Shown: one piece after another, positions 26,401-33,153 of the stretch
Position numbering within the stretch: position 1 is the first letter of the stretch
Layout: the number at the start of each line of letters is the position of its first letter
Source of the DNA: Lewinellaceae bacterium
GTDB taxonomy: Bacteria; Bacteroidota; Bacteroidia; Chitinophagales; Saprospiraceae
NCBI GenBank assembly: GCA_947476195.1
Contig: CANJPT010000016.1
Coordinates: 1 to 49,738 of the forward strand
DNA: 49,738 bases
Reading direction: 5' to 3'
The notes under the pieces: generated by a model
What the model was told of the DNA's origin: nothing
What the model saw: the letters and a program-made list of their open reading frames with translations, nothing else
Databases searched by the model: none
Made by a program: the position numbers and the translations under genes

Positions 26401-26593
26401 CTTTCGCTGCTGCCAGTTCAAAGTTGCCATCTACGTCAGTGGTAGTTCCAATACTCGTATTTTTCACCATCACTGTTACACCCAACAGCACTTCACCGTC
26501 TTCGGAGGAGCTGACTTTCCCCTTTATGCGTTGCGCATGAATCGTGCAATAAATGCCTGTGAAAAGAAGGAAAAAAAGTAGTGTTCGTTTCAT
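23477..26593 (-). CDS. SusC/RagA family TonB-linked outer-membrane transporter
   Basis: Outer-membrane TonB-dependent importer of 1038 residues. Signal peptide MKRTLLFFLLFTGIYCTIHA is followed by a carboxypeptidase-regulatory-like domain (RIKGKVSS to TTTDVDGNFELAA), the TonB-box/plug region DVVVVAYGTVKKSDLTGSVS, the RIRGSSSINAGNEPLYVIDG plug motif, and a beta-barrel ending in RSIIGGIQIGF. The SusC signature KFRLYGSVNNLYTITKYRGY is present. Start set at 26593, where the signal peptide begins; upstream codons overlap gntR. Forms the transport complex with the adjacent SusD. Confidence 0.96.
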   Translation of the reverse strand: MKRTLLFFLLFTGIYCTIHAQRIKGKVSSSEDGEVLLGVTVMVKNTSIGTTTDVDGNFELAAAKGVTLVFTYIGFDTKVLEVGDQSVLKVVLSPNASLLKDVVVVAYGTVKKSDLTGSVSSISSEDLNRIAPVSLDQALQGRAAGVQVTQVSGRPGGETSIRIRGSSSINAGNEPLYVIDGMLITSDNSQTNAGGIAGSSLNGLSAINPGDIERIEILKDASATALYGSRGSNGVVLITTKRGKAGQGSVTFDTYYGIAQVTKKLEMLDGETFANFMNKYSQDSGLPLDARYLIPENIGKGTDWQEAIFQVAPMQSYQLSTLGGSENTQFSLSGSYFKQQGVILNSDFERYSIRSNIDQKINSRFKVGSSISMSFIKSNGVLTGAQSSGTGTLLPGATASALLFPPTLPVLDPNRAGGYTFQDDRGRNIGNPVADAVETDNISNYGRGIANLYGIYTIIPGLNLKASAGIDGFSAKDNRFVPNYLKRGAPSNGEAVVATVGGLSWLTEYTLSYAHKINERHSFDALIGNTYQGFHSERVFAFTLDYPDNRTGWHSLSSGLNPQPAGTGELTWGIISYLGRLNYTFDNRILATLTSRVDGSSKFGLNNKYGFFPSGSIAWKMQEEDFIQKISWIHTLKTRLSYGIIGNQEIAPYSSLATVGTIGQGTFNNSEAYVGQEPLRYPNPDLKWERTSQFDFGVDAEFFKGRVGATVDIYQKQTRDLLLYTPLPATTGFTGALYNIGGLRNRGFEAAVVSHNLTGAFDWETNLNFSINRNQITELTQGVDIPVPGVLTVPSGWSILRVGESIGTFFGLTSDGLFQSNQEALDSPHLKGQKAKAGDRKYKDINGRNAQGVLTGVPDGVIDEADRSIIGNATPDFIWGMTNTLSWKGLDLSIFIQGVQGNDVVNAYLFEIGSLNSETNVLKEFYDNRWTPENPNNEYPKVNPSERNIFSDAQVEDASFVRVKNLTLGYNLPSKWLKKNKFSKFRLYGSVNNLYTITKYRGYDPEVNAFGQSHLLQGIDYGGYPLARSIIGGIQIGF

Positions 26594-26630
26594 AAATTTT
26601 ACCAGTTTTGAATAAGCAATTATTTTTTGA

Positions 26631-27362
26631 TTATCCTCTTTTAACGTCGATGGAATAACTAAATCCATCGCCTTTGTAATAAACCTTATTGAACTCGATT
26701 AATCGACCATCAGTGTCACTTACGATGCGCTTCCGAAAAAGAACGGGGGCTCCTACCTCAAGATTGAATTTGGATGCAAGTGTCTTGTCGGCATTTATGG
26801 CACTGATTTCCTCTCTTGAGATCGCCGCTATTACGTCAAAATCTTCTTCCAGCATTTGATAAAGCGGTTTGGAGAAATTTTCCCGGCCAGTCATTTTCAA
26901 ACGCGGATGAAAACTGGAAATAGTCAACAAACTAGGACCAGAAGCCGTACCACGCAACCTCAAAACCTCGATTATTTTTGTACCTTGTTTTATATCCATG
27001 GCGGTCGCTACTTCTTCACTCGCCGGGAGAATAGTTACCGCTAATTCAAAGTTTACCACGTCAATCCCCCTTGATTTCATTTCTTTGGTAAAACTCCACC
27101 AACTATCTAATCGTGTCGGAATCCTACTGGCAGCCACTTTTGTTCCCACGCCTTTTTTTCGCACCAATAAACCCTCATTTACCAATTTACCGATGGCATG
27201 CCGGACCGTATTGCGCGCAACGCCGATTTTTTCAGCAATGTCAACTTCCTTTGGCAAAAGCTCCCCGTCGCGATAGGCAGCTTGTTCGATGAGTTCCCGC
27301 ATCATCTTTTCAACTTTATTATGGAGCGGCGCTTTGCTTTCAGAATCAATTTGATAAGCCAT
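26631..27362 (-). CDS. GntR-family (HutC/UTRA subfamily) transcriptional regulator
   Basis: 243-residue repressor-type regulator. N-terminal winged helix: LHNKVEKMMRELIE, LLPKEVDIAEKIGVARNTVR and GLLVRKKGVGTKVA. The C-terminal UTRA ligand domain follows (about 85-243: FSKPLYQMLEEDFDV, VGAPVLFRKRIV). The UTRA fold binds small sugars or phosphorylated sugars. It is the first gene of the mannoside operon, 37 nt before susC, with its own promoter and a palindrome next to the start codon, so it very likely autoregulates and controls the whole operon. Start ATG 27362 chosen because the family N-terminus begins there. Confidence 0.93.
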   Translation of the reverse strand: MAYQIDSESKAPLHNKVEKMMRELIEQAAYRDGELLPKEVDIAEKIGVARNTVRHAIGKLVNEGLLVRKKGVGTKVAASRIPTRLDSWWSFTKEMKSRGIDVVNFELAVTILPASEEVATAMDIKQGTKIIEVLRLRGTASGPSLLTISSFHPRLKMTGRENFSKPLYQMLEEDFDVIAAISREEISAINADKTLASKFNLEVGAPVLFRKRIVSDTDGRLIEFNKVYYKGDGFSYSIDVKRG

Positions 27363-27368
27363 TGCTAG

Positions 27369-27382
27369 TATGTTTGAACATA
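27369..27382. promoter_or_regulatory. palindrome TATGTT-TG-AACATA, probable GntR operator
   Basis: Near-perfect 14-bp inverted repeat lying 6 bp before the gntR start codon and just after the predicted -7 element, flanked by GCTA/TAGC that extends the symmetry with one extra base. The position over the transcription start fits repression by the GntR dimer. Sequence seen; binding is inferred. Confidence 0.5.
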
Positions 27383-27383
27383 G

Positions 27384-27414
27384 CAAAGGTTGACATAATT
27401 TTGATTTGTAACAA
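27384..27414 (-). promoter_or_regulatory. promoter of the gntR-susCD operon
   Basis: On the minus strand, TTG (27414-27412) is followed after 20 nt by AACCTTTG (27391-27384), one mismatch from the Bacteroidota -7 consensus TAnnTTTG with ideal -33 spacing. Confidence 0.6.
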
Positions 27415-27562
27415 TTTTTTGAAGTTTTTTTTCTTTAAAACTATAGAGAGCCAAGATTATTTGCTGTTTACCGTTTAGACACTTGGGCAAAGCCAGTTGG
27501 TTATCTCCTTTTATTATACCAAATTGAGATCATGTGTTGTGGCAGTAGTTTGCTTATACGAC
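27415..27562. other. gene-free region upstream of the gntR promoter
   Basis: AT-rich stretch between the gntR promoter and the first of two hairpins that follow the UDP-glucuronate decarboxylase gene. No gene or clear element seen. Confidence 0.4.
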
Positions 27563-27599
27563 AAAGCCGCATAAAGCGTAAAACACTTTATGCGGCTTT
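27563..27599. terminator. perfect 14-bp hairpin in the gntR upstream region
   Basis: AAAGCCGCATAAAG (27563-27576) pairs perfectly with CTTTATGCGGCTTT (27586-27599) across a 9-nt loop. Terminator-like, but T runs beyond the stem are short on both strands. Lies downstream of the UXS gene, after a second hairpin. Confidence 0.55.
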
Positions 27600-27681
27600 C
27601 AATAGTGGACGAAATAGCTGGCAATAAGCTTCGTGACCTACTTGGCACGGATAAATAACAATCCCTGAAAAGCAGCAATCG

Positions 27682-27733
27682 AAGAGACCAGTATCAAATT
27701 TGAAGGACCTTAAAAACTTGATACTGGTCTCTT
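27682..27733 (-). terminator. terminator hairpin of the UDP-glucuronate decarboxylase gene
   Basis: AAGAGACCAGTATCAA (27682-27697) pairs perfectly over 16 bp with TTGATACTGGTCTCTT (27718-27733). It starts 12 nt past the stop codon of the gene at 27745-28695. Confidence 0.7.
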
Positions 27734-27744
27734 GAACCTTCTTA

Positions 27745-28695
27745 CTAATCCAATTTAACGGCCTTCTTGAAATATTCGTAAGTCAATTTCAAACCTTCTT
27801 CCCGATTGAATTTTGGATTCCAGCCAAGTAAATGCTGTGCCTTCGTGATATCCGGACGTCGTTGTTTAGGATCATCCAAAGGCAAAGGACGATAATCAAT
27901 GTAGGCCTTCGGATTTTGCACCAACTCAAGTATTTCGTGGGCAAACTGCATGACCGTGATCTCAGAAGGATTGCCTATATTGACTGGCAGGTGATAATCG
28001 CTCAAAAGCAGACGGTAGATACCTTCTACTAAGTCGTCTACGTAGCAAAATGATCGGGTTTGAGAACCATCTCCAAAGATGGTTAATCCTTCACCGCGAA
28101 TGGCTTGTGCAAAAAAAGCGGGCAATACACGCCCATCATTCACCCGCATTCGTGGACCATAAGTGTTGAAAATCCGGATGATGCGGGTTTCAACTTGGTG
28201 ATAATTGTGGTAAGCCATGGTGATGGCTTCAAGGAAACGCTTGGCTTCGTCATACACACCGCGCGGGCCAACTGGGTTCACATTGCCCCAGTATTCTTCG
28301 GTTTGTGGATGCACGTGTGGGTCGCCGTAAACTTCGGAAGTAGACGCAACCAGAATCCTTGCACCTTTTTCTTTCGCCAGACCAAGCAGATTATGGGTGC
28401 CATGTGCCCCGACTTTGAGCGTTTGGATTGGCATTTGCAGGTAGTCAATCGGACTGGCCGGCGAAGCAAAGTTAAGGATGTAATCCAGCTTTCCAGGTAT
28501 GTGGATGAACTTCGTCACATCGTGATGATAATATTCAAAGTCCTTTTCCGGGAAAAGGTGCTCGATATTGGCAAGATCGCCTGTCAGCAAATTATCCATT
28601 GCGATGACATGATAGCCTTCAGCCATGAAGCGGTCGCAAAGGTGGGATCCGAGAAATCCGGCTCCGCCAGCGATAAGTATTCGTTTTTTAGTCAT
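27745..28695 (-). CDS. UDP-glucuronate decarboxylase (UDP-xylose synthase), extended SDR
   Basis: NAD-dependent extended SDR of 316 residues predicted to convert UDP-glucuronate to UDP-xylose for glycan synthesis. N-terminal [14 protein letters not shown] binds NAD. The UXS pattern is clear: [49 protein letters not shown] with the catalytic Tyr-x3-Lys (YDEAK), [10 protein letters not shown] and [16 protein letters not shown]. Length normal for the family. Single-gene unit with its own -7 element and terminator, separate from the mannoside locus. A related nucleotide-sugar epimerase cannot be fully excluded, but the [13 protein letters not shown] stretch strongly favours UXS. Confidence 0.9.
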   Translation of the reverse strand: MTKKRILIAGGAGFLGSHLCDRFMAEGYHVIAMDNLLTGDLANIEHLFPEKDFEYYHHDVTKFIHIPGKLDYILNFASPASPIDYLQMPIQTLKVGAHGTHNLLGLAKEKGARILVASTSEVYGDPHVHPQTEEYWGNVNPVGPRGVYDEAKRFLEAITMAYHNYHQVETRIIRIFNTYGPRMRVNDGRVLPAFFAQAIRGEGLTIFGDGSQTRSFCYVDDLVEGIYRLLLSDYHLPVNIGNPSEITVMQFAHEILELVQNPKAYIDYRPLPLDDPKQRRPDITKAQHLLGWNPKFNREEGLKLTYEYFKKAVKLD

Positions 28696-28749
28696 TTATA
28701 TTCAATATATTAAAAAGCCATAAAAGGTAACCACCTTCAATCTGGAGCG

Positions 28750-28757
28750 CAAATATA
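28750..28757 (-). promoter_or_regulatory. -7 promoter element TATATTTG of the UXS gene
   Basis: Exact TAnnTTTG match on the minus strand about 55 nt before the start codon of the gene at 27745-28695. Confidence 0.6.
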
Positions 28758-28960
28758 AGGTGTTCTAACAGCACTGGCCGAATTGGTAAAAAAGCATTTT
28801 TAATGGAGCAAAAAGAAAAATAAATACCTAAAATCAGATCTGATTCAAAAAAAGTGCGGTATTTGGAGCTTCAATTGTATAACCTGGATTTCCACATTCA
28901 TAAAGTGCTCCTGCATTGAAAAAGAATAGCCCTGTCTTAAAACAGCCGTCAAGTAAATTG

Positions 28961-28987
28961 CTCCTTGCAGGAACATCCTGCAAGGAG
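28961..28987. terminator. perfect 12-bp hairpin with 3-nt loop
   Basis: CTCCTTGCAGGA (28961-28972) pairs with TCCTGCAAGGAG (28976-28987). No gene ends here on either strand, so it may terminate a short unannotated transcript or be a structured part of the mutS2 leader. The rest of 28758-28960 is AT-rich with no gene seen. Confidence 0.45.
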
Positions 28988-28993
28988 ATTTGT

Positions 28994-29068
28994 TTGGGTA
29001 CGGGTTATGGTGCACGGTTTACGGTGCACCGTAAACCGTGTACCGTAACCCGTTAACCGTAGACCGTC
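28994..29068. repeat. palindromic heptamer tract abutting the mutS2 start codon
   Basis: Seven-nt periodic units such as GTTTACG, GTGCACC, GTAAACC, GTGTACC, GTAACCC, GTTAACC and GTAGACC run directly into the mutS2 ATG. The centre (29013-29040) is a perfect 28-bp palindrome, CACGGTTTACGGTG paired with CACCGTAAACCGTG, extending to 54 bp (29000-29053) with two mismatches. The leader RNA would form a very stable hairpin. Confidence 0.85.
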
Positions 29069-29069
29069 C

Positions 29070-31460
29070 ATGATATTTGAGCCGAAAGATGTTTTTCGCA
29101 AGTTAGAGTTCGACAAAGTCCTCGATTTGCTTGAAAAAGAAGCCCTTACCCCTATGGCGGCGGAATCCCTCCGCGCCATTGCCCCTCTGACTGATTTCGC
29201 CAAAATAGAGCAGAGCCTGCGCGAAACCCGTGAATTCAAACTCATGCTGGAGAACAGAGATCGTTTTCCACTGGAAAACTTTCCCGACATACAGCCCAAT
29301 CTAAAAATGCTTGATATTGACGGGTTTACCCTTCAAGCAGAGGCGTTTCAAGGTATTTTATTGGTGTTGGTGATGATGCGCGATGTGTTCAAGTTTTTTG
29401 CCGGAGGTGCAAAAAAGGAAATATACCCAAAACTCTATGAATTAATTCGAGGACTTTCCATTGATGAAGGGCTGATGAAAGCGATCACCGCTGTCTTCAA
29501 CGAAAAAGGGGAGATTCGTCCCGATGCTTCTCCCGAATTACAACGCATCCGACGGGATACGCAACAGAAGATCCGGGAGTTAGATGGTCGTTTTCGACAA
29601 ATTATTCAGGATTATCGCTCAAAAGGCTGGCTGGCTGATTCCCCCGAATCTTTCCGAAATGGTCGTCGGGTGCTTTCTGTTCCTGCCGAACACAAACGCA
29701 AGATCCGCGGTATTATCCACGATGAATCTGATACCGGCCGGACGGCGTTTATTGAGCCGGAGGCGGTCATTGATATCAACAACGACCTTTTCGATCTGGA
29801 ACATGATGAGCGTCGGGAGATCTTCAAGATCCTTAAAGACCTGAGCGATACCTTCCGGCCTTACAGTCCAATCCTGCGCAGTTATTCAGAGGTGCTGATC
29901 CGCTTCGATATTATACGGGCCAAAGCAGCACTCGGGCTTTCTATGCGGGCTGGAATGCCGATTTTAAAGGAAAAACTGATCATCAACGTCCGCAAAGGCT
30001 TTCACCCGCTCTTATACCTGAAAAACAAACCGGCGGGGCGAAAAACCGTTCCGTTCGATGTCAGGCTTAATTCCGAAAATCATATCCTGGTCCTTTCCGG
30101 GCCAAACGCCGGGGGCAAATCGGTGGCGATGAAGTCCATCGGACTATTGCAACTGATGGTGCAAAGTGGCCTATTAGTGCCCGTCCATGAATTGAGTGAG
30201 TTTGGCATTTTTACTCAGATCTTTGCCGACATCGGCGACCAGCAAAGCCTCGACGATGACCTGTCAACTTATTCATCTCGACTGCAAAACGCCCGGATCT
30301 TTATCCAAAAAGCAGATCCAAAAACATTGGTACTAATCGATGAAATGGGCAGCGGTACGGACCCAAAACCCGGAGGAGCCATTGCGGAAGCCATTTTGCG
30401 CCAATTGCACAGAAAGGGGGTATATGCGGTCATCACGACACACTATTCTAACCTAAAAGTATTTGCATTCCGAAATCCCGGTATTCTGAACGGGAATATG
30501 CACTTTGATAAAGATACCCTTTCACCGACTTACGAACTAAAAGTGGGTAGACCGGGAAGCAGCTATGCCTTTGAAATTGCAGAAAAAAGCGGCCTTTCCC
30601 GTGACCTGATTGGGTACGCCCGTAACCGCACAGGTTCCGAAACGGCGGTAGACGATATCCTCATTGAACTCCAACGAGAAAAGCAGGAATTAGAAGAAAA
30701 ACTCAGCGCAGTAAAAGAAAAGGAACAATCCCTTGAGCGACTCATCAAAACCTATGATGGGATGCATCAGGACCTGGATGTTAAACGAAAACGCTTAAAA
30801 CTTGACCAGAAAGAACACGAACTACGACTCAGTGCCAACACCAACCGAGAGGTAGACAAGATCATCCGCGAACTAAAAGGCGAGAAAAACCTTGAAAAGG
30901 TTCAGGAATTCGCCGCTAAACTACGCGAAGAACGCAGCGAAAAAGTACGGCAGGTAAACGAGGTCAATGAAGAGGTTGTCAAGTCAGAGCTAAAATCTGC
31001 AGGTAATGTAGTGACCCGCCCAATTGTAGTGGGCGATTTTGTTCGACTCCGTTCAGGCGGTTCCACCGGGCAGGTAGAAGAGATCAAGGGCCAAAAGGTC
31101 ACCCTCCACATGGGCGGGCTCCGAATCACCACACATCTTCGTGATCTATTGCCTGCTGCCGAACCACTTGCTCAACCTTCCAGCGTCAGTGCAACCGATC
31201 TGCAGCAAATGGCCTCCTTTGATGCCAAAGTGGATATCAGGGGTATGGCCAAGGACGAGGCACTTCAGGTGCTGGAAAGATTTGTGGACAATGCATTGCT
31301 TACCAGCGCCAATACCATACAGATCCTGCACGGAAAAGGCACGGGGGTACTCCGCAATGTGGTGAAGCAAAAGTTACGGGAGTATGGCGGGAATATTGCC
31401 CGGGCGTATCATCCGGAGGATGGGGGTGGAGATGGGGTTACGATGGTTGATTTGGCGTAA
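29070..31460 (+). CDS. mutS2: MutS2 family ATPase/endonuclease
   Basis: 796 residues. The N-terminal MutS-like core and clamp are followed by the ABC-type ATPase: Walker A SGPNAGGKSVAMKS, signature region DDDLSTYSSRLQNA, Walker B LVLIDEMGSGTDPKPGG and ITTHYSNLKVFA. A charged coiled-coil (about 520-640) follows, then a KOW-like segment (DFVRLRSGGSTGQVEEIKG) and a C-terminal Smr domain (KVDIRGMAKDEA, ILHGKGTGVLR). MutS2 suppresses recombination and in Firmicutes splits collided ribosomes. Complete, single-gene unit; the start ATG 29070 directly follows an unusual palindromic heptad tract. Confidence 0.96.
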   Translation: MIFEPKDVFRKLEFDKVLDLLEKEALTPMAAESLRAIAPLTDFAKIEQSLRETREFKLMLENRDRFPLENFPDIQPNLKMLDIDGFTLQAEAFQGILLVLVMMRDVFKFFAGGAKKEIYPKLYELIRGLSIDEGLMKAITAVFNEKGEIRPDASPELQRIRRDTQQKIRELDGRFRQIIQDYRSKGWLADSPESFRNGRRVLSVPAEHKRKIRGIIHDESDTGRTAFIEPEAVIDINNDLFDLEHDERREIFKILKDLSDTFRPYSPILRSYSEVLIRFDIIRAKAALGLSMRAGMPILKEKLIINVRKGFHPLLYLKNKPAGRKTVPFDVRLNSENHILVLSGPNAGGKSVAMKSIGLLQLMVQSGLLVPVHELSEFGIFTQIFADIGDQQSLDDDLSTYSSRLQNARIFIQKADPKTLVLIDEMGSGTDPKPGGAIAEAILRQLHRKGVYAVITTHYSNLKVFAFRNPGILNGNMHFDKDTLSPTYELKVGRPGSSYAFEIAEKSGLSRDLIGYARNRTGSETAVDDILIELQREKQELEEKLSAVKEKEQSLERLIKTYDGMHQDLDVKRKRLKLDQKEHELRLSANTNREVDKIIRELKGEKNLEKVQEFAAKLREERSEKVRQVNEVNEEVVKSELKSAGNVVTRPIVVGDFVRLRSGGSTGQVEEIKGQKVTLHMGGLRITTHLRDLLPAAEPLAQPSSVSATDLQQMASFDAKVDIRGMAKDEALQVLERFVDNALLTSANTIQILHGKGTGVLRNVVKQKLREYGGNIARAYHPEDGGGDGVTMVDLA

Positions 31461-31858
31461 TAAGGCGAAGTTCATAATTTTTGATCCTGGTATCAAACGA
31501 AAAGCTTGTTTCACTTTTCTTTAAAATATCCGCCTTTGACCCAGAATCTGCTTTAGCGGGCGGTCAATACTTTTTTTGACACAAGTCGAGCGGCGAGCAC
31601 AACATTTATTATCGATAAAAGGCCTAGCATTTAGTAAAAAGCGGAATTTATCATAATTCGTTGGAACTAAAAACCATTGATTACTTTTAAAAGCTGCTAC
31701 GGGCCAAAACATATTTTTTTTTATTAGCCAGGTTTCAAAAGATTCAGGACAACAGGGCCTCCTCTTTTTTTTGCACTCCTTAATTTTCTGGCACAACATT
31801 TGAAACAAAATACACATCTCCCAAAAAACGAAAGCATAATCCAGTTATTCCCTATTAG
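31461..31858. other. gene-free region after mutS2
   Basis: No gene supported. Small open frames on the minus strand (31521-31817 and 31724-32155) have unlikely, Lys/Phe/Cys-rich compositions. AT-rich, possibly the decayed 5' part of the T9SS cargo gene whose tail follows. Confidence 0.4.
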
Positions 31859-32242
31859 GATTTTGGCCACAAGGGTTTCGCGTTTACAGAAAAGACGCCT
31901 TCTCCTCTGGTCCCACCCGTTATAAATATCATGACCGCAGCACAATTTCAGACTCAACCGCTTCCGAGCAAAACCGCCGAAGGAAGCGTGGAGCTTTTTC
32001 AAAATTCGCCGAATCCATTTATCGAAATGACACTCTTGTGGTTTCGACTCCCGGCTACCGCAGATATATTTCTCCGCATATTCGATACCTCTGGCCGAGA
32101 AGTGACAGCCAAAAAAGGCACTTATCAGCCTGGCGAAAATCATATCATAATTCACCGCGCTGATCTTCTTGAGCCAGGTTTTTACACCTGCCGCCTTGAA
32201 ACACCCTTTGGCACGGCTTCTCGCAAGCTAATGATGTATTGA
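31859..32242 (+). pseudogene. orphan T9SS type A sorting domain, probably the tail of a decayed secreted protein
   Basis: From 31931 (ATG) the frame encodes a 103-residue protein that is almost entirely a type IX secretion C-terminal sorting domain: VELFQNSPNPFIEMT, LRIFDTSGREV, YQPGENHIIIH, LLEPGFYTCRLE and final RKLMMY. The frame stays open upstream to a stop at 31856-31858, adding a Pro-rich linker (EKTPSPLVPP) but no signal peptide or cargo domain. A sorting domain without Sec signal or cargo would not be exported, so this is most likely the 3' remnant of a lost gene; a short start-site protein cannot be excluded. Confidence 0.65.
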
Positions 32243-32290
32243 GGATATTGGGTCTGAAAAAGCAACGTTTCTTTTCAATCGAAAATAACG

Positions 32291-32325
32291 AAGCCCATTG
32301 CAAATCAAAAATTTGCAATGGGCTT
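32291..32325. terminator. bidirectional terminator
   Basis: AAGCCCATTGCAAAT (32291-32305) pairs perfectly over 15 bp with ATTTGCAATGGGCTT (32311-32325), loop CAAAA. It lies between the orphan sorting-domain frame and the end of the convergent ndk gene. Confidence 0.8.
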
Positions 32326-32446
32326 TATCGTTTGTAATTCAAACTTTCCGATCACGATTTCCACGGGATAAAACTTTAGGAAAGTTACAGCGCGTTATTG
32401 CTTTGGTGTAAAAACCCCAATGCTCCAACTCCAGCATTAAGCAATT

Positions 32447-32866
32447 TTAATACATTTCTACTCCACCAAAGTGGAAGGCGCCTTCAATAGCAGCATTTTC
32501 GTCGCTATCTGAACCGTGTACAGCATTTTCGCCTACGCTGGTAGCGTACTGGGCACGAATGGTGCCTGGAGCAGCATTGGCCGGGTTAGTAGCGCCAATC
32601 AAGGTGCGGAAATCTTCCACTGCATTGTCTTTTTCAAGTATAGCCGCCACGATGGGGCCGCTGCTCATAAATTCACATAGTTCGCCGTAGAAAGGACGAG
32701 CGCTGTGAACGGCGTAAAATTCACCAGCCTTTGCCAGACTGAGTTGTGTGAGTTTCATCGCTACGATACGGTAACCCGCAGCGTTTATCATTTGAAGGAT
32801 GTTGCCAATGTTGCCAGCGCTTACAGCGTCAGGCTTAATCATGGTGAATGTGCGGTTGCTTGCCAT
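32447..32866 (-). CDS. ndk: Nucleoside diphosphate kinase
   Basis: Transfers the gamma phosphate among nucleoside di- and triphosphates in the cytoplasm. 139 residues, standard family length: N-terminal [47 protein letters not shown] with the phosphorylated histidine (NAVHGSDS), and [11 protein letters not shown]. The start ATG 32866 matches the family N-terminus. Single gene with a -7 element about 170 nt upstream; the leader between them is occupied by a large heptad hairpin. Confidence 0.98.
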   Translation of the reverse strand: MASNRTFTMIKPDAVSAGNIGNILQMINAAGYRIVAMKLTQLSLAKAGEFYAVHSARPFYGELCEFMSSGPIVAAILEKDNAVEDFRTLIGATNPANAAPGTIRAQYATSVGENAVHGSDSDENAAIEGAFHFGGVEMY

Positions 32867-32876
32867 TTTTTGATGT

Positions 32877-33024
32877 ATGTTGAATGAACTGTAAACTATG
32901 ATGTATAATCTATGAACTAAGACGCATGTAAGTATTGTATGAACCTCCTGGAAGGATGGTCGGAAAATCTGACCCCTTTCTATCAGTTTAGTTCATACAG
33001 CACAGTTCATACATCATAGTTGTT
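32877..33024. repeat. heptamer-built giant hairpin in the ndk leader
   Basis: Left arm: tandem 7-nt units of consensus ATGAACT (ATGAACT, GTAAACT, ATGATGT, ATAATCT, ATGAACT, 32884-32918). Right arm: units of the reverse complement AGTTCAT (32990-32996, 33004-33010) with ACATCAT and AGTTGTT, up to 33024. AACTATGATGTAT (32894-32906 region) has its exact reverse complement at 33008-33020. The tip holds GGTC/GACC pairing. The unit lies between the ndk promoter and start codon, so the ndk mRNA leader would carry it. Confidence 0.8.
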
Positions 33025-33033
33025 AACGGGTCG

Positions 33034-33041
33034 CAAAGGTA
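33034..33041 (-). promoter_or_regulatory. -7 promoter element TACCTTTG of ndk
   Basis: Exact TAnnTTTG match on the minus strand, about 170 nt before the ndk ATG, which implies a long 5' leader containing the heptad hairpin. Confidence 0.65.
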
Positions 33042-33128
33042 TTCCAAGATTATATTTCAAAAGGGGTACTAAAAAAGGTTTTTAAAAAAATAATCTGTGG
33101 CAAAAAGGTCGTTTCGCCACGAAGCACG

Positions 33129-33136
33129 TACTTTTG
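33129..33136 (+). promoter_or_regulatory. -7 promoter element TACTTTTG of the nrnA-like gene
   Basis: Exact TAnnTTTG match 18 nt before the ATG at 33154. It rules out the in-frame upstream start at 33097, which lies before the promoter. Confidence 0.65.
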
Positions 33137-33153
33137 CCGTCCTTTTTGAAATA

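Noticed and set aside
31724-32155. 143-codon frame on the minus strand
   Set aside because: Antisense to the T9SS sorting domain frame, Cys/Arg/Lys-rich and implausible.
33097-33153. N-terminal extension of the nrnA-like protein
   Set aside because: The exact -7 promoter element at 33129-33136 lies inside it, so it is not transcribed as coding sequence.
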